Origin: Treponema sp.
GTDB lineage: Bacteria > Spirochaetota > Spirochaetia > Treponematales > Treponemataceae
DNA: 64,000 nucleotides
Assembly: GCA_024698325.1 (NCBI GenBank)
Contig: JAILRG010000132.1
Location: 1 to 64,000 of the forward strand
Direction: 5' to 3'
Positions 38,885 to 47,325 of the stretch are shown here, one piece after another. A program made the position numbers and the translations under genes. The notes under the pieces are model-generated. The model did no database searches. It was not told where the DNA came from and saw only the letters and a list, made by a program, of their open reading frames with translations. The stretch's first letter is position 1; each line of letters starts with the position of its first letter.

Positions 38885-39542
38885 ACGGGAAGAAAATAAA
38901 AATGCGCGCATGCAGGCAATCATCGAATGTACATTCGGGCTGTTTGCAGAGCACGGCATTGATCCAATTTCGATGAATGATATCGCTGATAAAGCAAACA
39001 TCGGAGTTGCATCACTGTACCGGTATTTTCTGACAAAAGAGGATCTGGCAATTGCCGTAGCAACCTATGCCTGGAATATCGAAAAGGCAGTCTTTACCGG
39101 CGTTTTTACGTCAGGTGCCTACAATGCGCTTGACGGCTTCCATCAGATACAGGAGCTTCTGGAGATTTTCGAGGATGCACTTGTTACGCAGCGGAGCTTT
39201 TTCAGCTTTGTCTACTATTTTGATGCCTTTATCAAAAAGGAAAACGTAGCGCCGGAACGGCTTCAAGAATACGAAAAAGCCATCAGCGAGACGAACCTGA
39301 TTGTCGTGCGGGCACTTGAAAAAGGCATTGCAGACGGCTCCATCTCTTTCAACGAGTCTGAAAACGAAGTCCTGCATGCGGCAACCACGCAGGAAATGTT
39401 CATCACCATGATGCATTCGCTATTCTGCCTTGCACAGAAGCTTTCCATATCGGGAGAACTGCTTGATCAGGATAAAACGGTGGAAAGCCGCCGGCAGATA
39501 GAAATTTTAATCAATATGATTCTTGTTGCATTAAAAAAATAG
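38862..39542 (+). CDS. TetR/AcrR family transcriptional regulator
   Basis: HTH: RMQAIIECTFGLFAEHGIDPISMNDIADKANIGVASLYRYFLTKEDLAIAVA. Confidence 0.92.
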   Translation: MSGQVVSKREENKNARMQAIIECTFGLFAEHGIDPISMNDIADKANIGVASLYRYFLTKEDLAIAVATYAWNIEKAVFTGVFTSGAYNALDGFHQIQELLEIFEDALVTQRSFFSFVYYFDAFIKKENVAPERLQEYEKAISETNLIVVRALEKGIADGSISFNESENEVLHAATTQEMFITMMHSLFCLAQKLSISGELLDQDKTVESRRQIEILINMILVALKK

Positions 39543-39548
39543 GAGGAA

Positions 39549-41009
39549 TTGATGTTAACCGTAAAAGAAAAACTCAGCTATGGATTGGGCGCTGTCGGTA
39601 AAGACATGGTGTACATGCTTTCTGCAAGCTACATTCTGTACTACTTTCAGGACATTCTGGGCGTTAGCGCGGCTGCAATGGGCGTTATCCTGCTGATTGC
39701 GCGCGTATTCGATGCATTTAACGACCCAATCATGGGCGTTATCGTCGCCAAAACAAAGACTCGCTGGGGAAAATTCCGGCCGTGGCTTTTAATCGGCACG
39801 CTGACAAACGCCGTCATCCTGTACCTGATGTTCGCAGCTCCACCCGCACTTGACGGCGCAGGCTTAGTCGCCTATGCCGCCGTCACCTACATCATGTGGG
39901 GCGTCACCTACACGATGATGGACATTCCCTACTGGTCAATGATTCCGGCATTCACATCCGGCGGCAAAGAACGCGAAGGGCTTACCACGCTTGCCCGAAG
40001 CGCAGCCGGCGTAGGTTCAGCCATCATCTCCATCGCAACCATGATTGTCGTTCCGCTGCTCGGAAAGATGTTCGTCGGAGCTGTTCCTCAGGAACTTGCC
40101 TCGCGCTACCCTGGCCAGCAGTGGATTGAACTGAACGGCTTTAAGTACTTTACGCTCGGAGTTGCCGTGCTGTTCCTGCTGTTCACGGTGATTATGTGCA
40201 TGGCCGTCAAAGAAAAATCATCCGTCAACATGAAGACTGCCAGCGTCAAGGACATGTTCAAGGCGCTTGTCCAGAACGACCAGGCGATGACCGTGGTTTT
40301 TACGATTGTCGTCATCAACATCGCGCTCTACATCACCTCAAACCTGGTGATTTACTTCTTTAAGTACGATTTGGGTGGAGCCGACTGGAACGCAGGCTAT
40401 GCGCTTTTTAACATGGTCGGCGGCGGAACCCAGATTCTTGCCATGATGCTGCTCTACCCGTTCCTGCGAAACGCGCTCAAACTGAACAACATCAAGATTT
40501 TCTATGTGAGCATCTCGATGAGCATCTTCGGCTATGTGGCGCTCCTGGCAATGGCGACGGTCGGCGTAAACGACGTCGTTCCGTTCCTGATTCCGGGCGT
40601 GCTCGTCATGGCAAGCGCCGGCGTGAACAACGTAATCATCACCGTGTTCCTTGCAAACACCGTAGACTACGGCGACTTAAAGAACGGCCGCCGCGACGAA
40701 AGCGTCATTTTCAGCATGCAGACCTTCGTCGTAAAGCTTGCTTCCGGCGTTTCCGCCTTTATCGCATCCATCGCACTGTGCGTACTGAACCTGAAGCAGG
40801 GCGCCGGAGAAGGCATTACCAGCAACATCGACTTTTCGCTCGGCGTTGCCACAAGCTCAAAACTGGGCCTGCGCCTCGTCATGACCGTCATTCCGATTGT
40901 CGTACTGATTTTTGGCGCCCTTATCTTCAAGGCAAAGTTCATCCTGCATGATGAAAAAGTTGCAGAAATCGCATCTGAACTAAAAAAACGCCACAGCGAA
41001 GACGCATAA
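39549..41009 (+). CDS. GPH-family (MelB-like) sugar:cation symporter, MFS
   Basis: LSYGLGAVGKDMVYMLSASYILYYFQDILG; RVFDAFNDPIMGVIVAKTKTRWGKFRPWLLIG; DYGDLKNGRRDESVIFSMQTFVVKL. Confidence 0.92.
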   Translation: MMLTVKEKLSYGLGAVGKDMVYMLSASYILYYFQDILGVSAAAMGVILLIARVFDAFNDPIMGVIVAKTKTRWGKFRPWLLIGTLTNAVILYLMFAAPPALDGAGLVAYAAVTYIMWGVTYTMMDIPYWSMIPAFTSGGKEREGLTTLARSAAGVGSAIISIATMIVVPLLGKMFVGAVPQELASRYPGQQWIELNGFKYFTLGVAVLFLLFTVIMCMAVKEKSSVNMKTASVKDMFKALVQNDQAMTVVFTIVVINIALYITSNLVIYFFKYDLGGADWNAGYALFNMVGGGTQILAMMLLYPFLRNALKLNNIKIFYVSISMSIFGYVALLAMATVGVNDVVPFLIPGVLVMASAGVNNVIITVFLANTVDYGDLKNGRRDESVIFSMQTFVVKLASGVSAFIASIALCVLNLKQGAGEGITSNIDFSLGVATSSKLGLRLVMTVIPIVVLIFGALIFKAKFILHDEKVAEIASELKKRHSEDA

Positions 41010-41039
41010 CAAAACGAGCGTTGCCCCTGATTTAAAAGC

Positions 41040-41507
41040 TCAGGGGAGGATGACTGCCTGGTACGCGTACATACCGAATACGTCTTTCCAGCTGGCGCCG
41101 TCGGTATAGCGAATCTGACGAACATACAGGTCTTCGACAGAAGCGGGCGCGCTCAGAGCGGAATCCATGAACGCTTCCAGCGGCACCGTACACAGCGTCC
41201 TGTCGCCGGGAGCCACCGCCTGTAAGCAGACGGCAGCAGTTTCATCATCAGAAAGAAGGACTCCCTCAGTATCGTACAGGCGGAACACCACCTGCAGGCT
41301 GCGGATTTCCCGGAAACTGTCATTAAAAAGGAAAAACTGCAGTTTTACAGAACGGTTTTCGCCGCCAGCAGTGACAGTCACCTCGTCAATACGGTACGGG
41401 CAGCGGAAAGAAAAAGAGATGCACCCTGTAAAAAGGCTGCAGACGACGGATACCAGCACGCCATAAAACAGATACATGCGCTTCATTTTTACCCCCTTGC
41501 GCTTCAT
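41040..41507 (-). CDS. Small putative lipoprotein, unknown function
   Basis: MKRMYLFYGVLVSVVCSLFTGC lipobox. Confidence 0.65.
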   Translation of the reverse strand: MKRKGVKMKRMYLFYGVLVSVVCSLFTGCISFSFRCPYRIDEVTVTAGGENRSVKLQFFLFNDSFREIRSLQVVFRLYDTEGVLLSDDETAAVCLQAVAPGDRTLCTVPLEAFMDSALSAPASVEDLYVRQIRYTDGASWKDVFGMYAYQAVILP

Positions 41508-41648
41508 CTTTTATATACCCGCAGAAGTGAAGCTTCTTACCTGTTTTGTAAAAAAAATGCGTATTTTTTTTGGGGATTTGTTGTTTTTCTATAGCGTACA
41601 CGCTAAAATAGCGGGAAGCCCGGCGCGGGCACATAAAAAGGTTGTGAC

Positions 41649-42644
41649 ATGATTACTCTCTGGCAGCAGGAAGAAGGACTTTTTGTCCGCAAAGAAAAAG
41701 ACGAAATTGACACAAACGCCCGCCTGTGGATTGATGCGCGGAATCTCTCTGCTATGGAGATTCAGGAACTTGAAAGCTCCTACCACATTGACCACGACCA
41801 GATGCTCGACATGATGGACCCGGACGAACTTTCGCGCCTCGAGACGGATGACGACTACACAGTTGCCATTGCGCGCCTTCCGGTATTCCAGCCAAACGCA
41901 GACATCAGCTACACCACAGCCCCTGTAGGCATCATCATCTTTGAAGACAAAATAATTACCGTCTGCTGGACTGACTGCGAGGTTCTGCACGACATGGCAG
42001 AAAACCGCATAAAAGGCTTAAGCCTGAACGACTTTCCAGCATTCGTTATCCGCGTGTTAAGCCGTGCCGACACGATGTTCCTTCGCTACCTGAAGGAAAT
42101 CAACCGGCGCACCAACGTGATTCAGCAGGAATTGCAGGAATCCGTCGCCAACAACGAGCTGATTCAGTTGCTCAATATCGAAAAGTCGCTGACCTTCTTT
42201 ACGACATCGCTTAAGTCGAACCAGCTGCTGCTCGAAAAAATCCGCAAGACGCGCATCCTTAAGCTGGACGAAGAAGACCGCGACTGGCTTGACGACGTGG
42301 AGATTGATTCTAAGCAGGCTATGGAAATGGCAGCTACCTACAGCACCATTACTGCAGGCACGATGGATGCATTCGCCTCTGTCATCAACAACAATATGAA
42401 CGAAGTCATGCGTAAACTGACTGTCATTACGCTCACGCTGCAGCTTGCGGCAATCATCACCGGCTTTATGGGCATGAACATCCGCCTGCCGTTCGGCAGA
42501 AGCGAAAGCTGGGTAGGCGTAATCGTCATATCAGTCCTCTGCCTGCTTTCCACAGTAGGCTCCTATCTTTATTTCCAGTACCGTCCCGAAAAAATTGACG
42601 GAAAAATGGGCGGAAAATCTGGCAGCAAGCGGAGACGAAAATAA
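41649..42644 (+). CDS. corA: CorA family magnesium/cobalt transporter
   Basis: C-terminal FMGMNIRLPF (GMN motif) and two TM helices. Confidence 0.92.
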   Translation: MITLWQQEEGLFVRKEKDEIDTNARLWIDARNLSAMEIQELESSYHIDHDQMLDMMDPDELSRLETDDDYTVAIARLPVFQPNADISYTTAPVGIIIFEDKIITVCWTDCEVLHDMAENRIKGLSLNDFPAFVIRVLSRADTMFLRYLKEINRRTNVIQQELQESVANNELIQLLNIEKSLTFFTTSLKSNQLLLEKIRKTRILKLDEEDRDWLDDVEIDSKQAMEMAATYSTITAGTMDAFASVINNNMNEVMRKLTVITLTLQLAAIITGFMGMNIRLPFGRSESWVGVIVISVLCLLSTVGSYLYFQYRPEKIDGKMGGKSGSKRRRK

Positions 42645-43670
42645 ATGAAAAAACTGCTACATGCCTTTGTCCTTACCGGTGTGCTGCTGGCAGCCGGCGC
42701 AGAAGATGCGCTCATGCTCATATCTGAGTTTGACCCGGTCAGCGAAGTTACGCTTGGGCCTACGGACGGAGCCGTCTACGACATCTATGTAATCGGCGAC
42801 GGGAGCCAGTCCATTACAGCCACGCGCTGGATAACACCGTTTTCAATGAACCGCTACGAAACCCCCTACAGCCTGTGGTACGAGGTACGCATTCAGGCGG
42901 AAAAAGCCGGCTACCGTTTTGCAAATCCCGGCCAGGAAGGTTCCCGCGGAAAAAGAGGCGCGCGCCCGTCCCGCATGAACGGAAGCCAGCCGGTCACCAT
43001 GATTTCCTGGTACGACGCTATCGTCTGGTGCAATGCCTATAGCGAACAATGCGGACTTCCTCCCTGCTACACCTACAACAATGCCGCGCTTAAAGACTCC
43101 ACCGACACAGCAGCCCTGGACCTTGCAGAATGCGACTGGGAAGCAGGCGGCTGGCGTCTTCCGAGCGAAGCTGAATGGGAATACGCTGCACGAAAAACAG
43201 CAGCAGGCTTTCAGAGTGGAGACGCGGCGAGCGGGCAAGTAGACGAAAGCGGGCATACCGACGAAAGCATACCGGAAGAAGAAGTGGCCTGGACCGCGCT
43301 AAATGCAGACCAGACGCACCGCGTAGGAACGGCCGGCACTCCGTTTGAGCCAAAAGCACCGCCGGCTCCTGCAAGCGGAAACCCCAACGCCGCCGGTTTA
43401 TTTGACATGAGTGGAAATGTGCTTGAATTCTGCTGGGACTGGATGGGAAGCTACCGGGAAACAGAGCCGGGAAAGCGTGCTACCGGCCCTGATTTTGGCG
43501 CACAGCGGGTAAGCCGCGGCGGAAGCTGGAGCGAATACACACCATTCTGCTACACAGGCGACCGCTACAGCTACACCGCAAGTGAATGTTACAACTATAT
43601 GGGGTTCCGCTTCTGCCGAACTATACCCGCAAAAACTCTGTCGGCGGGTCCCAGCGACGGCAAAAAGTAA
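42645..43670 (+). CDS. SUMF1/formylglycine-generating-enzyme-like exported protein
   Basis: MNRYETPYSLWYEVR...PVTMISWYDAIVWCNAYSEQCGLPPCYTYNN...WRLPSEAEWEYAARK...GLFDMSGNVLEFCWDW...RVSRGGSW...GFRFCRT. Confidence 0.93.
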   Translation: MKKLLHAFVLTGVLLAAGAEDALMLISEFDPVSEVTLGPTDGAVYDIYVIGDGSQSITATRWITPFSMNRYETPYSLWYEVRIQAEKAGYRFANPGQEGSRGKRGARPSRMNGSQPVTMISWYDAIVWCNAYSEQCGLPPCYTYNNAALKDSTDTAALDLAECDWEAGGWRLPSEAEWEYAARKTAAGFQSGDAASGQVDESGHTDESIPEEEVAWTALNADQTHRVGTAGTPFEPKAPPAPASGNPNAAGLFDMSGNVLEFCWDWMGSYRETEPGKRATGPDFGAQRVSRGGSWSEYTPFCYTGDRYSYTASECYNYMGFRFCRTIPAKTLSAGPSDGKK

Positions 43671-43736
43671 GGTATCCCCCGCCCTGCGGTGCCCCCTTAC
43701 TTTCTTGCCTGCGTCCCGCAGCATAAGTTTTTGCTG

Positions 43737-44432
43737 CTATAATTTACACAATTCTGCCTTTACGATTGACCACGTGCCGTCGGCTGACTGCGCCGCTTCG
43801 GCAACAGCGTATTTTCCTTCAAACAGGGCACCGGGGTTTACGACGGTCGTGCGGCCGACAGTGTCTATGCCGGCACTTTCGTGAATATGACCGGTAAGCA
43901 CTAAAAGCGGCTGCATATCTTCGATAACAGCGCGGAGGGCCGCACTTCCCACATGAATGCCACCGGGAATCATATCACATGCAGTATCTTTCGGCGGATT
44001 ATGCATAATCAGCACCAGATTATTCCAGCGGCCGTTTTCGTCCGCACACTGCGAGGCTGACTGCTTCAAAATGTCATAGTCGGCGACTATTTCTTCTTCG
44101 GTGCGCTCAAAAGGCGTGTCACCACTGAATTTTGTTCCGCCGCCGCTTCCCGCAAACACAAGCCCGTCATGAAACACCATGCCGTTCTGCACGGAAATGT
44201 CGGCTCCTTCAATTTCAGAGAGAAAATCCGGTTCATCACAGTTACCAATAACGGCATATACTGTCTCGTGTTTTTTTACGAGCGTTTCAAGAGCCGGTAA
44301 GCCTGTCTCAGCATGGCCAAACTTCGCAAAATCGCCGCCAAAAAGCACGGCATCAGCTTTCGCAAACTCGTCAGCAAGCTTTTCAATAACGGCTGTATCG
44401 CCGTGCATATCAGATAACAGTAAAAAGCGCAT
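43737..44432 (-). CDS. Metallophosphoesterase family protein
   Basis: LLLSDMHGD; LFGGDFAKFG; VIGNCDEPD; VLTGHIHES. Confidence 0.88.
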   Translation of the reverse strand: MRFLLLSDMHGDTAVIEKLADEFAKADAVLFGGDFAKFGHAETGLPALETLVKKHETVYAVIGNCDEPDFLSEIEGADISVQNGMVFHDGLVFAGSGGGTKFSGDTPFERTEEEIVADYDILKQSASQCADENGRWNNLVLIMHNPPKDTACDMIPGGIHVGSAALRAVIEDMQPLLVLTGHIHESAGIDTVGRTTVVNPGALFEGKYAVAEAAQSADGTWSIVKAELCKL

Positions 44433-44455
44433 ATAATCCTCCTTAAAAAAAACGC

Positions 44456-45643
44456 CTACAGCTGTTCCATAGCTTTTTTGAGCGCAAACATCTGTTCGTG
44501 CGTACCAATCGTAATGCGAAGGAAGTCTTCAATACCGGGCGTTGCAAAATGCCGAACCAGAATCCCCTGCTCCTTTATCGCGCGGTACATCGCTTCTCCG
44601 CTCTTTGCTTTCCCCGTTGCTTCATCAATTTTTCGGGCAAACACAAAGTTGGTCTTACTCGGAATAACATCCCAGCCCCTGTCCTTAAGGAACGTGATAA
44701 AACTTTCGCGCTCTTCCACAACAAGCTTAGAAGCACGCACATAGTAACCAGCGTCTTTGCAGGAAGCAATGCCCGCCTGCTGGGCGATGTAATCTACCGG
44801 AAAGTGATTCAGACTGTTCTTTACCGTCGTAACGGCATTTACAAGGTCGGGGCTTGCAACAAGATAGCCCAGGCGCATACCGGCCCCGCACAGGCTCTTG
44901 CTGAATGTGCGCACCACGACAAGATTCGGGAAATCTGTCAGAAGCGGAATGCAGCTTTCGCCGCCAAAATCCACATATGCTTCGTCAACCACAAATACGC
45001 GGTCTTTAGGCGCTTTTTCAAGCAGTGCACGCACTTCGGCACGGCTTAACCCAATGCCTGTCGGCGCATTTGGATTTGCAAAAATGATGCTGGTATCCGC
45101 ACTGTTTGCCCGGGAAAGCATGGCGTCGGTATCCAGCGACCAGTCGGCCTTAAGCGGCACCGCATCCAGCGGAATCTGATAGAAACCGGCATAGACCGGA
45201 TAAAAGCTGTAAGTAAAGGCAGGAAGCACCAGCGGGCGGTCACTGTTAAAGAATGCATAGAAGACAAAGCTCAGCACCTCATCACTTCCGTTACCGCAAT
45301 ATATCATGTCGCTGGTTACCGCAAACGGGATGCGGTCATGTGCGTCCGGAGTGCAGTCCGCACCAGAGCCGTTTTTTCTGCCGCCGGAAAGCACCGTCCT
45401 GGAAAGAACGCCGCCAGTCTTGTTCAGCATGTCGGCAATAGCTTCTTTTAATTCATGCGAGTCCGGATCCGGGTACAGCCCCATGCGAGCACGCTGTTTT
45501 TTTGCGGCCTTACATACCGCTTTCTGCACAACAGGAGACGGCGAATAGGGATTTTCATTGGCATTCAGTTTGATATAGTCACGGTCTTTCGGCTGCTCCC
45601 CGGGAACGTAGGGATGCAGGTTTTTCATGCGCTCTGCAAGCAT
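44456..45643 (-). CDS. hisC: Histidinol-phosphate aminotransferase
   Basis: KLNANENPYSPSPVV; MIYCGNGSDEVL; NPNAPTGIGLSR; VVRTFSKSLCGAGMRLGYL. Confidence 0.92.
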   Translation of the reverse strand: MLAERMKNLHPYVPGEQPKDRDYIKLNANENPYSPSPVVQKAVCKAAKKQRARMGLYPDPDSHELKEAIADMLNKTGGVLSRTVLSGGRKNGSGADCTPDAHDRIPFAVTSDMIYCGNGSDEVLSFVFYAFFNSDRPLVLPAFTYSFYPVYAGFYQIPLDAVPLKADWSLDTDAMLSRANSADTSIIFANPNAPTGIGLSRAEVRALLEKAPKDRVFVVDEAYVDFGGESCIPLLTDFPNLVVVRTFSKSLCGAGMRLGYLVASPDLVNAVTTVKNSLNHFPVDYIAQQAGIASCKDAGYYVRASKLVVEERESFITFLKDRGWDVIPSKTNFVFARKIDEATGKAKSGEAMYRAIKEQGILVRHFATPGIEDFLRITIGTHEQMFALKKAMEQL

Positions 45644-45661
45644 ATTTTTACTCCTGGCCGT

Positions 45662-45690
45662 ATTTTACGCTTTAGCACTGCTAAATGCAA
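45662..45690 (-). promoter_or_regulatory. hisC promoter with palindromic operator in its spacer
   Basis: Minus strand TTGCAT-N17-TAAAAT; perfect dyad TTTAGCA-G-TGCTAAA at 45671-45685. Confidence 0.65.
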
Positions 45691-45849
45691 TACAGCCGGA
45701 TAAAAACTGCCGGACACGCTCCTCAGGGCACAGCCCGCTACCCCCGCGAACCGCACCCCACCAGCAGCGCCCAGGGCCCCCACCTGCAAGCTAAAAGCAG
45801 CTGCCGGAAGGTGGAAGCTGACGCTGGAAAGTGGAAGCCGCAGACTGTT

Positions 45850-46881
45850 CTACAAGCTGCGTCCCTCGACAGCTGCGTACTTACCGAGTACGCCCATCAG
45901 CTCGTCAAACTGAACCGGCGTCAGGCTCTGCTCGCCGTCGCACAGCGCTTTCTCGGGATTATTATGCACTTCGATAATAAGGCCGTCGGCGCCCACGGCG
46001 ACAGCCGCCTTTGCAAGTGTCGGCACCATCCAGCGAATGCCGCAGGCGTGGCTCGGGTCGATAATGACCGGTAAATGAGTCTCGCGCTTTAAGTACGGCA
46101 CAATGCTCAAATCCAGGCAATTGCGCGTATAATTGTCGAACGTACGGATTCCGCGCTCGCACAAAATCACATTCTCGTTTCCGCTTGCCATGATGTACTC
46201 CGCACTCATCAAAAACTCTTTTACCGTAGCGCTCAAGCCCCGTTTCAGGAGAATCGGCGCTTTCAGTTTGCCCACTTCCTTCAAAAGGTCAAAATTCTGC
46301 ATGTTACGCGCACCAATTTGAATGATGTCCACGTCCTCAAACAGCGGAATCTGGTTGATAGCCATAAGCTCCGTAACAATTGGAAGTCCGGTTTCCTTAC
46401 GGGCAAGCTTTAAAAGCTCAAGACCGTCGGCGCCCAGCCCCTGGAAGCTGTACGGACTTGTCCGCGGCTTAAACGCACCACCGCGCAGGAAACGCGCGCC
46501 GCTTGCCTTTACCGCCTTCGCGACAGCAATCACCTGCTCCTCGGTTTCTACTGAGCAGGGGCCTGCCATTATCGCAACACTTTTTCCGTCGCCGATATCT
46601 GCACCAAGACTGCTGTCAGCACCGTGTACGCGTACCACCGTGTCAGCAGGATGGAAACTGCGGCTAGCCTGTTTGTAAGGCGCCTTAACGCGCTGCACGC
46701 TTTCAACAGCCTCATTTGCCATAAGCTCTTCCGGAACGATACGGCTTGTATCGCCTATTAAGCCAAGAATCGTTACATCAGTACCCTTTGACTCATGAAT
46801 ATCCAGTCCACGGCTTTTAATACCGGCTTTAAGCTCATCAACTTTTGCTTTTGGGGCGTCCTTTTTCAATACAACTATCAT
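45850..46881 (-). CDS. aroF: 3-deoxy-7-phosphoheptulonate synthase (DAHP synthase)
   Basis: MIVVLKKDAPKAKVDELKAGI; VAIMAGPCSVETEEQVIAVAKAVKASGARFLRGGAFKPRTSPYSFQGLG; VIIDPSHACGIRWMV. Confidence 0.95.
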   Translation of the reverse strand: MIVVLKKDAPKAKVDELKAGIKSRGLDIHESKGTDVTILGLIGDTSRIVPEELMANEAVESVQRVKAPYKQASRSFHPADTVVRVHGADSSLGADIGDGKSVAIMAGPCSVETEEQVIAVAKAVKASGARFLRGGAFKPRTSPYSFQGLGADGLELLKLARKETGLPIVTELMAINQIPLFEDVDIIQIGARNMQNFDLLKEVGKLKAPILLKRGLSATVKEFLMSAEYIMASGNENVILCERGIRTFDNYTRNCLDLSIVPYLKRETHLPVIIDPSHACGIRWMVPTLAKAAVAVGADGLIIEVHNNPEKALCDGEQSLTPVQFDELMGVLGKYAAVEGRSL

Positions 46882-46888
46882 TACGTTA

Positions 46889-47021
46889 CTCCTTACATAA
46901 ACTCCGCGCCTAAGGTGCTGCATGGAAGGGCAGCTTTGCTTCCGGCGGGCAACGAATCGCAGTTTTGTCAACGACAAAACCCGCACGTGCCAAAAAGCAC
47001 ATGAGAGTTCTTTTTAGCACG
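46889..47021 (-). repeat. Serial hairpin leader upstream of aroF
   Basis: Hairpins CGTGCTAAAAAG/CTTTTTGGCACG (46986-47021), GTTTTGTC-GTT-GACAAAAC (46962-46980), and GCACCTTAGGCGCGGAGTTTATGTAAGGAG block. Confidence 0.8.
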
Positions 47022-47076
47022 TCTTTTGATTCGTTATATATTTTTTTATGCCACACGACCATGGTTCCGCGGGCAT

Positions 47077-47109
47077 AAAAAAAAGGACTTCCTTTTTAAG
47101 GAAGTCCTT
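47077..47109 (-). terminator. Strong terminator after 43-aa sORF/sRNA
   Basis: Minus strand GGACTTCCTTAAAAAGGAAGTCCTTTTTTTT. Confidence 0.88.
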
Positions 47110-47146
47110 TAGAATGCCTTTTATTACCAGCACCTATGCAGTTTCA

Positions 47147-47278
47147 TCATCTTGTGAAGAAGCTGCGAACTTCCTTCTGCGGGCGAGTAAAGTAAAAGCC
47201 ATAATAAAAGTAAGCCTTCGTTGAAAAGCTTTCGGCTGAGAAATTCTTTACTGTCGCATATGAAGTGATGCGGTTCAT
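47147..47278 (-). CDS. Candidate small protein (43 aa), or a small RNA overlapping it
   Basis: ATG...TGA encoding MNRITSYATVKNFSAESFSTKAYFYYGFYFTRPQKEVRSFFTR; upstream TTGACT-N17-AATTAT, downstream terminator; below the 60-aa cutoff of the supplied track. Confidence 0.45.
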   Translation of the reverse strand: MNRITSYATVKNFSAESFSTKAYFYYGFYFTRPQKEVRSFFTR

Positions 47279-47325
47279 AGCGCTATAATTGCAGAAACTT
47301 CAGTATTAGTCAAGTAGCATTTGGC

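Noticed and set aside
41024-41049. Terminator CCCCTGA-tttaaaagc-TCAGGGG after the GPH symporter
   Set aside because: Good stem but no U-tract on the plus strand and it overlaps the stop of the opposite gene; left uncalled as a terminator.
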